The notes below the pieces were generated by a model. It was not told the origin of the DNA and did no database searches. It was given only the letters and a program-made list of their open reading frames with translations. This document shows, in pieces, positions 1 through 9,600 of a stretch of DNA of 64,000 nucleotides. This DNA comes from Agathobacter sp. (GTDB taxonomy: Bacteria; Bacillota; Clostridia; Lachnospirales; Lachnospiraceae): NCBI GenBank assembly GCA_022769125.1, contig JALEKN010000033.1, positions 20,538-84,537 on the forward strand, in the 5' to 3' direction. The translations under genes and the position numbers were made by a program. Position 1 is the stretch's first letter. Each line of letters begins with the position of its first letter.

Positions 1-203
1 AGGCGAACTTTTCTGTCGGCCTTCCTAGTCTCCCTAAGCGGGCGGCCTCACAAAGTTGTTATTAGGAGCATGCCCCTCAAAACTCGCGCTATACACGTTC
101 TCTATATTGACATGGTAAGCTCAGACAGTCGGGGCATGCTCCCATTTTGCTCGGCACGCCCGCCAAGGGAGACACGAAAGACCTCGGAAGAAAAGTCCGT
201 CTA
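1..203 (+). ncRNA. Rod-shaped structured RNA, possible 6S RNA
   Basis: The segment folds back on itself as one long imperfect hairpin. Bases 1-5 pair with 198-202, 7-13 with 190-196, 28-35 with 166-173, 38-44 with 157-163, and 65-76 with 131-142 (12 perfect pairs, GGAGCATGCCCC with its complement). A large internal bubble lies between (about 46-64 against 143-156), and a 54-nt apical loop closes it. A ~200-nt rod with a central bubble is the architecture of 6S RNA, which mimics an open promoter and binds housekeeping RNA polymerase. The outer stem contains a G-U pair (3 with 200) that would be C-A on the other strand, so the plus strand is favoured. A GC-rich inverted repeat at 258-272 followed by T-rich sequence may be its terminator. 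RNase P and tmRNA hallmarks were looked for and not found. The 6S name is an inference from shape; the 5' end may lie just outside the window. Confidence 0.45.
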
Positions 204-387
204 CCGCGAACAGCCGGGCAGGAGTGTTCAAACCTTTAGAAGACAAAACTTATAACTAAACCGCCGGCCGGTTGGATTAGAATTTCATAATTTTTAGTGG
301 AATTGCTTTTCTCAAAAGGTGAAGTGTAAAATAGGAGATACTCTTGTCAGCAGAATGCACATATGCTTTATGGCTGGCTGTTATTGA

Positions 388-1242
388 TTAGTTTGCTCCG
401 GTGACGGTTATGATAGTCTTGGAAGGATCGATTTTGTCCCTCTCCATGATAAGTTCTCCGATTTCGCCTGCAGTGATCGTACCGGATGTCGGATTGATAA
501 CACTGTCGACCTTTCCGTTGATCTGCACATCGCAGGTAGAATACTCAAATGCAAGTGTTGTGTTGATGAGTTTGCAGTTCTTCATCACAAGATTGTCGAT
601 GTAACACATGCCCTGAAGACTTTCGATGGTACAATTGATCAAGGTCAGGTTCTTTGCATTCCAGCCTAAGTACTCGCCGGAGATGAAAGAATCATATACG
701 GTGACGTTTTCGCTGTTCCAGAACGCATCCTTGCTAAGCAGCTTGGAATTGCGGACGGTCATATTGCGCACTCCGTCAAAAGAATAATTGCCGACAAGTG
801 AAAAATCATTCAATTCCAGATTACTGCAATTCATAGCAAAATAATCGCCCTTTGCGCTTACACGATTAATCTTTACATCGCTGCAGTTCCACAGGGTCTC
901 CTCTGCATCCGTAAAGGTTACATTGTCGAGTGTCAGGCCATTGCAGCGCCGGAAGTTCTTCGGTGCCTCAATAAGGGCATTCTTCACCTCTATATTGTCT
1001 GTATACCACACTCCGGCACGAGCCATATTAAACCAGTAGCAGTCTGTGGTCTTAACGTCCTTGCAATACCACAGAGGATATTTCCAGCGGAACATGCTGC
1101 CCTCCACCTCAATATCACTGCTCTCCTTCAGCGGAGACTCACCATCCTCAAAAATGGAATCCACTACTTTTATATGATGACTGCCAAACAAAGCCCGCTC
1201 GCCGGTTAGTCTTTCCTGTTTTATAAGCTTCTTTTCGTCCAT
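388..1242 (-). CDS. DUF3737 family right-handed beta-helix protein
   Basis: A 284-residue protein with no signal peptide or membrane segment. From about residue 40 to 260 it is built of short repeats of the type N-[LVM]-x-[LV]-x-[ND]-[CS], rich in Asn, Cys and aromatic residues, as expected for a pentapeptide-like parallel beta-helix. The N-terminal stretch with GERALFGS and the FRWKYPLWYC segment are typical of the DUF3737 family, whose biochemical role is not known. The start is supported by a GAGGAAATAAA ribosome site directly upstream. It is transcribed in the same direction as the ABC-F gene upstream, with a 39-bp gap, so the two may share a transcript. Confidence 0.85.
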   Translation of the reverse strand: MDEKKLIKQERLTGERALFGSHHIKVVDSIFEDGESPLKESSDIEVEGSMFRWKYPLWYCKDVKTTDCYWFNMARAGVWYTDNIEVKNALIEAPKNFRRCNGLTLDNVTFTDAEETLWNCSDVKINRVSAKGDYFAMNCSNLELNDFSLVGNYSFDGVRNMTVRNSKLLSKDAFWNSENVTVYDSFISGEYLGWNAKNLTLINCTIESLQGMCYIDNLVMKNCKLINTTLAFEYSTCDVQINGKVDSVINPTSGTITAGEIGELIMERDKIDPSKTIITVTGAN

Positions 1243-1281
1243 TTTATTTCCTCGTCTTTCTGTATAACATACATTACTATA

Positions 1282-2826
1282 TTACCACTCGATCACTCTT
1301 GTTGCAATCTTCTTGCGGAAGCAGACGTCATGATCGACCAATAGCATCGTAGGGCGATACTTTAAGATCAGATTCTCAATCTGCATTCTGGAAAAAACAT
1401 CGATATAGTTAAGCGGTTCGTCCCAGATATATAAGTGAGCCGGAGTGATAAGGCTTGCAGCAATCAAGACCTTTTTCTTCTGTCCTTCCGAGAAGTCCTC
1501 TATTGGCTTGCAAAACTGCATCCGCTCCATATCCAGCTGGCGGAGCAGTGCAAGCAAAAGGCTCTCATCCAGATGCTTCTCCTTACAAAAAACAGACAGG
1601 CTGCCTCTTAGGAATGAAGTATCCTGATTAATATAAGAAATCACAAGCCCGGATGCGACATCCAGAGTTCCACTTCTTATGATTGGATTATTTTGTGCGC
1701 ATTCTTCTGATTTATCCGATGCTGTTTTATTTTGTGCAAGGATTGCCTTTATAAGTGTTGACTTACCGCAGCCATTCTCTCCATGTAAAAAGACACGCTC
1801 TCCCTGCACAAGTTCCATGGAAAAATCGGTTATAATATTTTTATCCGGGTCATAGCCAATCGAACAAGCCTTCGCCCAGATCAACCTCTCTTTGTGATAC
1901 TCTAACGGATATAGCTTCAGTTCCGCCGGAGTCTCAATATCCAAAAGCAGCCCCTCCTTCGCCTCAATCTCACCTGAAATCCGGTTCTCATACTGTTTTA
2001 CCCTCGCCTGCATCTTCTTGGTCTTTGCACCGATATAAGCCCGGGTATCCAGACAGCGGTCATGTTCCCTGACCGGATCAAAGCCAATCTTTGTGCTTTC
2101 ATTCTTGTCCGCCCATCTTCTGCTTTGGTCTGCCGCTTTCCTTAAGTTCGCAATCTCCTTTAAGTGTTTTTCATTCTCCATGCGCTCAAAATTATCGCGG
2201 CGCATTTTATTCTCCCACCAGCTTGAAAAATTTCCCGCCTGGATTTCGATGCTCTTTCGGTTTAGAACCAGGACATGGTCGATGCAGGCATCTAACATAT
2301 CACGGTCATGGGAGACAAGAATAAATCCTTTCTTTGTTGCAAGATATGCTTTTACAACCTCACGTGATTCCTGATCCAGATGATTTGTCGGTTCATCGAT
2401 CAGCAGGAAATCATTCTCCCCTGAGAAAAGCACCGCAAGCAGTACTTTTGTGCGCTCTCCATGGCTTAGACTTGCGAATGGGCGATACAAAAGTTCTGCA
2501 GATGCATGCAGTTTATCCAGCTCACAAATGACACGCCATTCCTCGCATCCGCTTTTTAATTCCCCGGCAAATTCACCAGCGCACCGGGTCATCTGTTCCT
2601 GTGTGACCGGATAAGGAAAATAGTCAAACACTGTCGTTGAACTGATTGTCCCCGTATATTCGTACTTTCCCAGAAGCAGGTTCAAAAAGGTTGTCTTACC
2701 TTTTCCATTCCTTCCAATAAAGCCCAATTTCCAATTTGTATCCATCGAAAAAGATACATTTTCAAATACGAAGTCAAAACTTCCCTCGTAACCAAATGTC
2801 AGATTCGTAACATTAATTTGTGCCAT
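1282..2826 (-). CDS. Lsa-type ABC-F ribosomal protection ATPase
   Basis: A 514-residue soluble protein with two ATPase domains and no membrane segment, the ABC-F layout. The N-terminal segment with DTNWKLGFIGRNGKGKTT is characteristic of the Lsa/Vga branch. Domain 1 has Walker A near residues 38-45, signature LSHGE near 120 and Walker B LLIDEPTNHLD. An alpha-helical, Arg/Lys-rich interdomain linker follows (about 190-300). Domain 2 has GENGCGKST, FSEGQKKK and IWDEP. Such proteins bind the ribosomal E site and displace lincosamides, streptogramin A and pleuromutilins from the peptidyl-transferase centre; here this is inferred from family likeness. The ribosome site AAAGGGGGG lies 6-7 bases before the ATG. 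A ~300-nt leader upstream carries an attenuator (separate entry), which fits drug-induced expression. Confidence 0.85.
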   Translation of the reverse strand: MAQINVTNLTFGYEGSFDFVFENVSFSMDTNWKLGFIGRNGKGKTTFLNLLLGKYEYTGTISSTTVFDYFPYPVTQEQMTRCAGEFAGELKSGCEEWRVICELDKLHASAELLYRPFASLSHGERTKVLLAVLFSGENDFLLIDEPTNHLDQESREVVKAYLATKKGFILVSHDRDMLDACIDHVLVLNRKSIEIQAGNFSSWWENKMRRDNFERMENEKHLKEIANLRKAADQSRRWADKNESTKIGFDPVREHDRCLDTRAYIGAKTKKMQARVKQYENRISGEIEAKEGLLLDIETPAELKLYPLEYHKERLIWAKACSIGYDPDKNIITDFSMELVQGERVFLHGENGCGKSTLIKAILAQNKTASDKSEECAQNNPIIRSGTLDVASGLVISYINQDTSFLRGSLSVFCKEKHLDESLLLALLRQLDMERMQFCKPIEDFSEGQKKKVLIAASLITPAHLYIWDEPLNYIDVFSRMQIENLILKYRPTMLLVDHDVCFRKKIATRVIEW

Positions 2827-2959
2827 ATATGCATTCCCCCCTTTGATCTCAACCGATTCCCCTTATATTTACTACCGCAAAAAAAGGAACCATCTGTTGC
2901 CAAACGATTCCAAATTCCCAATATTCCTCAAAATCATAATATCAATCAAAAAAGGGTGC

Positions 2960-3090
2960 AAAAAAGAGAGAGGAAATGAGAATCCAATCCACTTTTGGCA
3001 ACATGAACAAACAGTAAACACTGCCTACTGCAAAATAACCGTGTCATGTTATACAAAAGTCGATTATCTTCTCATTCTTTCACCTCTCCC
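2960..3090 (-). terminator. Leader attenuator of the ABC-F gene
   Basis: On the minus strand a long nested hairpin ends in a T-run. The 5' arm (3090-3069) contains GAGAGG and AATGAGA. The 3' arm (2981-2966) contains TCTCATT and CCTCTCTC and is followed at once by six T (2965-2960). Between them ACTTTTG (3060-3054) pairs with CAAAAGT (2997-2991), and AACATGA pairs with TCATGTT. The 5' arm coincides with the ribosome site and start of a three-codon reading frame, so a ribosome held there would prevent terminator formation. This is the logic of drug-induced attenuators upstream of ABC-F and erm genes. Confidence 0.6.
3064..3075 (-). CDS. Three-codon leader reading frame (M-R-R-stop)
   Basis: ATG AGA AGA TAA, preceded by the strong ribosome site GGGAGAGG at 3090-3083 with a 7-base spacer. 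It sits within the 5' arm of the attenuator of the ABC-F gene and about 240 bases upstream of that gene's start. Arg-rich minimal leader peptides are known sites of drug-dependent ribosome stalling in other resistance leaders. That this one works so is inference from position and structure. Confidence 0.4.
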   Translation of the reverse strand: MRR

Positions 3091-3147
3091 TGTTTATTCA
3101 ATCCGCATACGACACACGGGATCACATCTATCTGTCTCAAACAGATA

Positions 3148-3176
3148 ATCATATATTATCACAGTTTATGCCACAA
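3148..3176 (-). promoter_or_regulatory. Candidate promoter of the ABC-F leader
   Basis: TTGTGG (3176-3171), a 17-base spacer, then TATGAT (3153-3148), reading on the minus strand. An inverted repeat TATCTGT-N5-ACAGATA (3127-3145) follows the -10 box and would be the first hairpin of the leader or an operator. This position gives a leader of about 310 nt containing the attenuator. Confidence 0.45.
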
Positions 3177-3233
3177 TGCAAGACAGGTTCATGCTTCGCA
3201 TTCGGCAGCGACCACGAAGTTAATGCAGTAGGG

Positions 3234-5372
3234 TTACAAACGAACGATAAAATGCAAAACATCCTGTCCGGTCAATTTTCTACTTCTTGCATCCGGCTGG
3301 CTTCCACCAATATAGATATGATATACACCCGGATTTAAAACTTTTTCGCCGGCTTCATTGCAGAGCATGAAAAGTTCCTTTTTTAAGGAAATCTCTATCG
3401 TCTTTTCCTCTCCTGCCAAAAGGGAAACCTTATCAATCCTCTTCAGTTGCGGGTTCGGTGCGCCTTCAAGTTCTGCCCCGATATAAGTCTGTATAGTTTC
3501 AATCCCTTTCATACCACCGGTATTCTTCACACATATCTTACAACGGATTTCCTGGCCATCCTCAAACGTCTCTGACAGAAGTTTGGCATTGCCATAGCTA
3601 AAAGTCGTGTAAGATAGTCCGAATCCAAATGGGAACAACGCCTCATTCTCCATATAACGATAGGTTCTTCCCCACATAGAGTATTCTTCAAAAGCAGGGA
3701 GTTCCTCCGTAGAACGATAAAACGTAACCGGAAGCTTGCCCTGAGGGTTCGCTTCCCCGAATAAAATCCTTGCGATTGCATTTCCTCCTTGTGCCCCCGG
3801 ATACCAGCCCTCGATAATTGCATCAAGTTGATCTTCCTCCCATGCAATACTCATTGCGCTGCCGGACAGCAGAACAAGGATTACCGGCTTGTTACTCTCC
3901 TTTGCCACCTTTAAAATATCGTGCTGTAATCCGGGAAGGTTCAGGTTTGGTTTGTCTCCGCTTCCGTATTCATTGCCGGCATCGCCCTCTTCTCCTTCGA
4001 GTGTTGCGTCCAGCCCCATCACAGCAATAACGACATCGCTCTCCTCGCAGACGCCCCGCACCTCCGCTTCGCGGTCATTTCTCATGGCAAGTCCGCTGGT
4101 CCTATCCTTGTATAGATGGCAGCCCTCCGAATAGAGTACCCGCACATCATCCCCTACATAGTCCATGATTCCCTCTAAGACTGTTACATAACGGGATGCC
4201 GTCCCCTCGTAATTTCCAATCAGTGCATTGCGGCTGTTGGCGTTCGGTCCAATCACACCAATCGTGTGAAGCTTTGTCTTGTCAAGTGGCAGAATGTGAT
4301 TATTGTTCTTTAAGAGAACGATTGACTGCTCGCTGACAGAGAGATTCAGCTGTCGCATTTCCGGTGAATCCACAATTGTATACGGGATTGCGTCATACGG
4401 GTTATTCCCCGTTTTCTCGAATGCTCCAAGCATCATTCTCGAAGTCAGAAGTCTCGTAACCGCCTCGTCAATGCACTCCTCCTTTACGAGTCCCTGCTCT
4501 ACCGCTTGTTTCAGATAGAGGTACAGATTCCCACAGTTTAAGTCACACCCGCTGTTCATTGCAAGTGCCACCGACTCCACCGGATTTGATGTCACCATAT
4601 GATGCTCATGAAAATCCTTGATTGCCCCGCAATCTGAAGTAACATGTCCTGCAAAGCCCCATGTATTGCGGAGCAATTCGGTAAGTAAATGGTAACTTCC
4701 ACAGCACGGCTCTCCATTTGTCCGGTTGTAAGCACCCATGACAGTCTCAACCTTTGCCTCTTTTACGCAGGCTTCAAAAGCCGGAAGATAAGTCTCACCA
4801 AGATCCTTTTTACTGACGACCGCATCAAACGAGTGGCGCAGGCTCTCAGGTCCGCTATGTACCGCAAAATGCTTGGCACAGGCTGCCACCTTCAGATAAT
4901 TTTCATCATGTCCCTGCAAGCCTTCAATATAACGCACTCCGAGCCGGCTGGTCAGATAAGGATCTTCCCCGAATGTCTCGTGTCCTCTTCCCCATCTGGG
5001 ATCGCGGAAGATATTGATATTCGGTGCCCACATTGTAAGTCCCTTATAGATATCGAAATCTCCTCCCCGCTGCTGCATGTTAAACTTTGCTCTTGCCTCC
5101 GTGGAGACTGCATCCCCGACCCTCTCAAGCAGATTTTCGTCAAACGTTGCAGCCATACCGATTGCCTGTGGAAAAACGGTTGCTGTGCCTGCACGTGCAA
5201 CTCCATGCAGGGCTTCATTCCACCAGTTATATGCCTTGATTCCCAACCGTTCGATTGCCGGTGACTGATACAGTGTTTGCGACACTTTCTCCTCCAGCGT
5301 CATCTGTTCCACAAGTGCCTTGGCGCGTGCCCTGTATTCTTCTCTCTTCTTTTGGTTTCGCATCACTTCCAT
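3234..5372 (-). CDS. GH3 beta-xylosidase/beta-glucosidase
   Basis: A 712-residue glycoside hydrolase family 3 enzyme without signal peptide, hence probably cytoplasmic, removing terminal sugars from beta-linked oligosaccharides. The N-terminal barrel has YNWWNEALHGVAR (about 48-60), typical of xylosidase-like GH3 members, DPRWGRG, KHF (167-169) and the nucleophile Asp247 in TSDCGA. The second domain carries GPNAN near 375 and the EGEEGD loop expected to hold the acid/base Glu. A fibronectin-III-like tail closes the protein. The ribosome site AAGGAGGGG is 7 bases before the ATG. Substrate (xylose, glucose or arabinose) cannot be decided from sequence alone. It lies 97 bp downstream of lrgB in the same direction, but no sugar genes flank it. 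Confidence 0.9.
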   Translation of the reverse strand: MEVMRNQKKREEYRARAKALVEQMTLEEKVSQTLYQSPAIERLGIKAYNWWNEALHGVARAGTATVFPQAIGMAATFDENLLERVGDAVSTEARAKFNMQQRGGDFDIYKGLTMWAPNINIFRDPRWGRGHETFGEDPYLTSRLGVRYIEGLQGHDENYLKVAACAKHFAVHSGPESLRHSFDAVVSKKDLGETYLPAFEACVKEAKVETVMGAYNRTNGEPCCGSYHLLTELLRNTWGFAGHVTSDCGAIKDFHEHHMVTSNPVESVALAMNSGCDLNCGNLYLYLKQAVEQGLVKEECIDEAVTRLLTSRMMLGAFEKTGNNPYDAIPYTIVDSPEMRQLNLSVSEQSIVLLKNNNHILPLDKTKLHTIGVIGPNANSRNALIGNYEGTASRYVTVLEGIMDYVGDDVRVLYSEGCHLYKDRTSGLAMRNDREAEVRGVCEESDVVIAVMGLDATLEGEEGDAGNEYGSGDKPNLNLPGLQHDILKVAKESNKPVILVLLSGSAMSIAWEEDQLDAIIEGWYPGAQGGNAIARILFGEANPQGKLPVTFYRSTEELPAFEEYSMWGRTYRYMENEALFPFGFGLSYTTFSYGNAKLLSETFEDGQEIRCKICVKNTGGMKGIETIQTYIGAELEGAPNPQLKRIDKVSLLAGEEKTIEISLKKELFMLCNEAGEKVLNPGVYHIYIGGSQPDARSRKLTGQDVLHFIVRL

Positions 5373-5469
5373 AAAATCCCCTCCTTCTATTATTTACCAT
5401 TTCCCGCTTTTACCATACTCATATATCCGTAAAACTATACGATTTCTATAGCCTTCTGAATAGTCATCC

Positions 5470-6186
5470 TTACATAAACTGTGCAAAAATGCTCGCCCCG
5501 ATTACGGTCAGTATCCCTGCAACACCAATTGACAGACTGCTCATCGCTCCTTCTGTCTCACCCATTTCAAGTGCCCTTGCCGTTCCAACCGCATGCGCAG
5601 ACGTTCCGATTGCAATTCCTTTCGCAATCGGCTCTGTAATCTTTCCAACCTTGCAGATAAATGGTGCAATCACATTTCCTACAACACCGGTGATGATGAT
5701 TATTGCTGCCGTCAGTTCCGTGTATCCACCCATTTCTTCGGATACCCCGATTCCGATTGCTGTGGTGATAGACTTTGGCAGAAACGTCACATACTCCTCA
5801 TGTGAAAATCCAAACAGTATCGCCATAAGCAGAATGCATACAAGACTTGTCAGCACCCCTGTGGTAATCCCTGCAAAGATTGCTTTCCAGTTGTCTCTCA
5901 GCAGACTGATCTTTTCATATAAAGGAACAGCCAGGCATACTGTCGCCGGAGTAAGCAGCCATGTCAAAATATTTGCCCCTTCATTGTAGGTCTCATAATC
6001 TATGTCTGACACTACAAGAACCGCGATGGTAATTGCGATTGATATAAGAAGCGGATTAAAGATTGCTTTTTTAAACTTAGATTTAATTAATACTCCAAGT
6101 CCGTATGCTAATAGACTAAGGATAATCCCAAAATAAACAGATTCCTCAATAAAGCTCATGACTTTCTCTCCTTTTTGATGATCCAC
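5470..6186 (-). CDS. lrgB: LrgB/CidB family membrane protein
   Basis: A 238-residue protein with about six to eight hydrophobic helices and the family's Gly/Ala-rich C-terminal segments ([10 protein letters not shown] and [11 protein letters not shown] near 150-185, [18 protein letters not shown] near 200). The LrgB family was described as an antiholin partner of LrgA; related pairs act as pyruvate or glycolate transporters. Its start overlaps the end of lrgA by 31 bp, so the two are translationally coupled. Which substrate is carried here is not visible. Confidence 0.88.
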   Translation of the reverse strand: MDHQKGEKVMSFIEESVYFGIILSLLAYGLGVLIKSKFKKAIFNPLLISIAITIAVLVVSDIDYETYNEGANILTWLLTPATVCLAVPLYEKISLLRDNWKAIFAGITTGVLTSLVCILLMAILFGFSHEEYVTFLPKSITTAIGIGVSEEMGGYTELTAAIIIITGVVGNVIAPFICKVGKITEPIAKGIAIGTSAHAVGTARALEMGETEGAMSSLSIGVAGILTVIGASIFAQFM

Positions 6187-6509
6187 TGAGTCACTCTTCC
6201 GGATACAAGCATCACACAGACTAAGGATACAATTGTTGTGATTGTATACGGAATAATACGTGATTGTATCATATCCCAGGAATTCATAAGTCCGACCGCT
6301 GCCGGAATAAACATCATCGGCATAATCTCGATCAGAAAAGTTGCCGTATCCTTAACATCCTCCACCTTAAGTGCCTTACTCCCCAAAAGAACCAGCATAA
6401 GTACAAGCCCATATATACTTGCCGGAACCGGGAGCGGAATCAGGTAGTGAGCAAGCTCACCAATGAACGAAATGGCAAGTATGATGCCAAATTGCTTTAC
6501 GTATTTCAT
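6156..6509 (-). CDS. lrgA: LrgA/CidA family membrane protein
   Basis: A 117-residue protein with four predicted transmembrane helices and the family hallmark PLPVPASIYGLVLML near residues 24-38. It forms a two-gene unit with lrgB, the usual arrangement for this holin-like/pyruvate-transport pair. The ribosome site AGGAGGAAAG is 6 bases before the ATG, and a promoter is visible about 35 bp further upstream. No LytTR-type two-component genes lie next to it, unlike the classical B. subtilis and staphylococcal loci. Confidence 0.88.
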   Translation of the reverse strand: MKYVKQFGIILAISFIGELAHYLIPLPVPASIYGLVLMLVLLGSKALKVEDVKDTATFLIEIMPMMFIPAAVGLMNSWDMIQSRIIPYTITTIVSLVCVMLVSGRVTQWIIKKERKS

Positions 6510-6540
6510 ATATCTTTCCTCCTATAAAACCAGCAGTCCA

Positions 6541-6570
6541 ATCATAATGTAAAAACAGGCTTTCTACAAG
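6541..6570 (-). promoter_or_regulatory. Candidate promoter of lrgAB
   Basis: On the minus strand TTGTAG (6569-6564), a 17-base spacer, then TATGAT (6546-6541), 31 bp upstream of the lrgA start codon. The spacing is ideal for a housekeeping sigma factor. Confidence 0.5.
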
Positions 6571-6623
6571 ATGCATTTTACCCAAAATAGGAGGAAAACT
6601 TGCCTGATTGTATGTCAGTTTTT

Positions 6624-9600
6624 CTATAGCTGTCCATACAATTCGATATTTTTTGCATGGTCCCCACCATACAGGAAGTAGTAACTTATCTGTGCCCTGC
6701 CCTCGGTGTAAATATATGGACCATACATCGGAATTCCGCAAAACATAACTGTCTGGTCTGAATCAATTGCAAGCGCATATCCCTTTTTAGAAAGCACAAG
6801 CGGCTTACGAAGCTGCTTGCCGCCAAAGGAAATATATCTTGCTTTCTTGTCCAGATCCATCAGATCTGTTGCAAGAATTCCTTTTGCCTTAAGCTTTTCG
6901 TTTTTATCAAATGCAAAAAAATTCCATGTCCTGTTATCTTCCAATAATCTGGGTTCCGCAGGCTTCTCACTGAGAAGAGGCGTTTTATCAGTAGTTAAAA
7001 ACTGCAGGGATCCATCCTTCTTATTGATATGGACAATCAGACGTTCCGTTGCAACCTCCACCACGGATGGAGACTCTTTTGCTGTCCATCTCACGCGATG
7101 TTCCCCGGCAGCCACCTTTTCTTCTGCTGCACTCCTTGAGAAAGCAATGTGTACGCACAACTCATTGACCGGTGTGATGGTAAGCACCCCATACCTGCTG
7201 GTTACAGCCAACGAAGTCTTAGACTTTTTTACCCAGCGGACAGAAGTATCCGGTCTGGTATGACCTTTTACAACAAGCTCCCTGTTATCCGGCTGCTCCC
7301 CATATTGATATGGCGACTCATTAATTCTGGCTGTCACCGGCACAACCGGTTCCTGTTTGTTTTCCGTCCGGATGCTATTATTTGCAGCCGTAGCAGCCGC
7401 GACAGCAATACGTTTCGGTCCGATATAATTTCTTTGATCCATCTCACGGCTTCCATCCGCCTTTTGCTGTTCGAGCAGTTCCTTCGCCGTAAATGTCTGC
7501 CCCTTTTCTTCTTCCTCGTCCGAGTCTGTTTCGAACTCTTCCAGATGCTTTTTCTCAGGTACATGTGTTGCAATTAAGGATGACAATGTCCCCTGATAAA
7601 AAACCGCCAGTTCATGCAAGGCACGCGTTGCTGACACATAAAGCATCTTGGTGTGTCCATTATCCTGCGGATACTTTTTCTCCGATGGGTCAAATATCAG
7701 AACAGCATCGAATTCAAGACCCTTTGTGTATGCAACAGATAGTACCATCACTCCACTTACAAAATCTGCAGTATCCCCTGTGATGTCTTTTACCGCAACA
7801 TATTGGCCCAGTTCCGTGGAAACCTGCCTTGCCTCCTCATCATCCCTGCAGATGACCGCCAAAGTTTCATACCCGGTTTGCTGCCACTTAATGATTGTAT
7901 CTGCACACGCCTTTATCAATGATACCCTGTCACTTCTCTGCTCAATCTTCACATCTTTGCCATGCCGGATAATCGGCTCGACGGGATAAATGGCAAAATC
8001 CCCGTGACGCAGAATTTCCGTCGCAAAATTTGCAATCTCAACCGTATTCCGGTAGCTTTTGCGAAGCAGGCAAAACTTATCATATGTGCCTGTAAGCATC
8101 AGTTTTTTTAATTCTTCCCAATCGTTTAGACCATACTCAAAATGAATGTTCTGGGAAGTGTCACCCATGATCGTGTAGGTGCATCCTCTCATACAGTAAT
8201 TCAGTGCGGCATATGCCATTATCCCGAAATCCTGTGCCTCATCAATGATCACATGTGTTGCCTCCCGGACCGGATCGATCTCCTTGATCCGCTTGTACAG
8301 GTATGCAAGAGCAGCAAGATCGTAGACATCAAAGGAATTCTCTGCCGTGTCAATATCGAAGCCTCTTTGTTTCTGCTGTAATAAGAACTCCCGGTACAGT
8401 TCAAAAACAGATCCTTTCCACTCATCTTTTCCGTAATATGTACGATATTTCTTTTCCATCTCTTTCTTTTCTTCCGGTGTAAAAGAAATGTTTTTTCCCA
8501 GAATTTCGTTCTCATATTTGGAATAGAGAATTTCATTTAACATCAGCCGTTTGCTCTGCATAGACATAAGCGGTGTCGATTCCAGATACGAATGTATCAG
8601 CCCTGTTCCCACAAGCAACACGCCTGTCTTGTCCATATAGACAGGTTCATCCGGTATATTTTTTTGTTCATATCTGCGGCAGAATTCCTCAAGTTCACAA
8701 AACCACTGCATCTTTCCCTTAATGCTATTCCGTGCATCATTTTTATCCACATCATGTACACAGTATTTATGTTCATCCCAATCTTCATACAGCAGGCGGA
8801 TAAAGAGTTGTTCCATAGTCATCTGCCGCGCACCATAGACATCGAGTTCCGGCAGGACACTCGTGATGTAATTGAGCAAAATACGATTGCTTCCTATTAT
8901 ATAGAAATCCTCCGGCCGGAATTGGGATTCATAATTATATAAGATATATGAGATTCGATGCATTGCAACAGTTGTCTTTCCGGATCCTGCCGCCCCCTGC
9001 ACAATCATGTTTGTCTTTGGTGACCTCCGGATGATGCGATTCTGCTCCTTTTGGATTGTCGCAATGATTTCTCCCAGTACCTCTGTCTTATTCTTAGACA
9101 GATACTTTGTCAAAAGTTCATCATTCGCGACCACATCCAGATCGTAAAAATCCTTTAACCGGTCATTTTCTATCTCATAGCTTCGTTTTCTTTTCAGCTC
9201 AATCTCGAAGGTTCCCTCCGTGCTTACCGTATAGGAACCCTTTCCCATCGCATTCTCATAATACACGGAAGCCACCGGTGTTCTCCAATCAATAACGGCA
9301 GGCTCCATATTCTCGTTTGCGATTCCGACTCTTCCTATGTAGTAGGATTCTTCCTGATTTCCCTGGCTGTCACAAAAGTCTATCCGCCCAAAATACGGCT
9401 TTTTTCTTGCTTTTTCATGGCGCGAGATGTTATTCATCGCTTCCTTTAGCTGTGCCTTTGCGTTGTTCCAGAGAAATAGCCCCTCCTTATCCCCGGTGCT
9501 GTTCACATGCTGCATAATATCTTCTATATCACCGTTTAATTGTATAACCCGTCTCTTCTCACGTTCCAGATTTCTCTGTGCAAGCGCAATAGTTTTCGAA

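Noticed and set aside
1..203. RNase P RNA or tmRNA as identity of the first RNA
   Set aside because: The P4 core of RNase P and the tRNA-like ends with CCA of tmRNA are absent; the single-rod fold does not fit either.
4689..5264. A 191-codon open frame on the plus strand
   Set aside because: Antisense to the GH3 gene, low-complexity and without recognisable domains; a by-product of codon usage.
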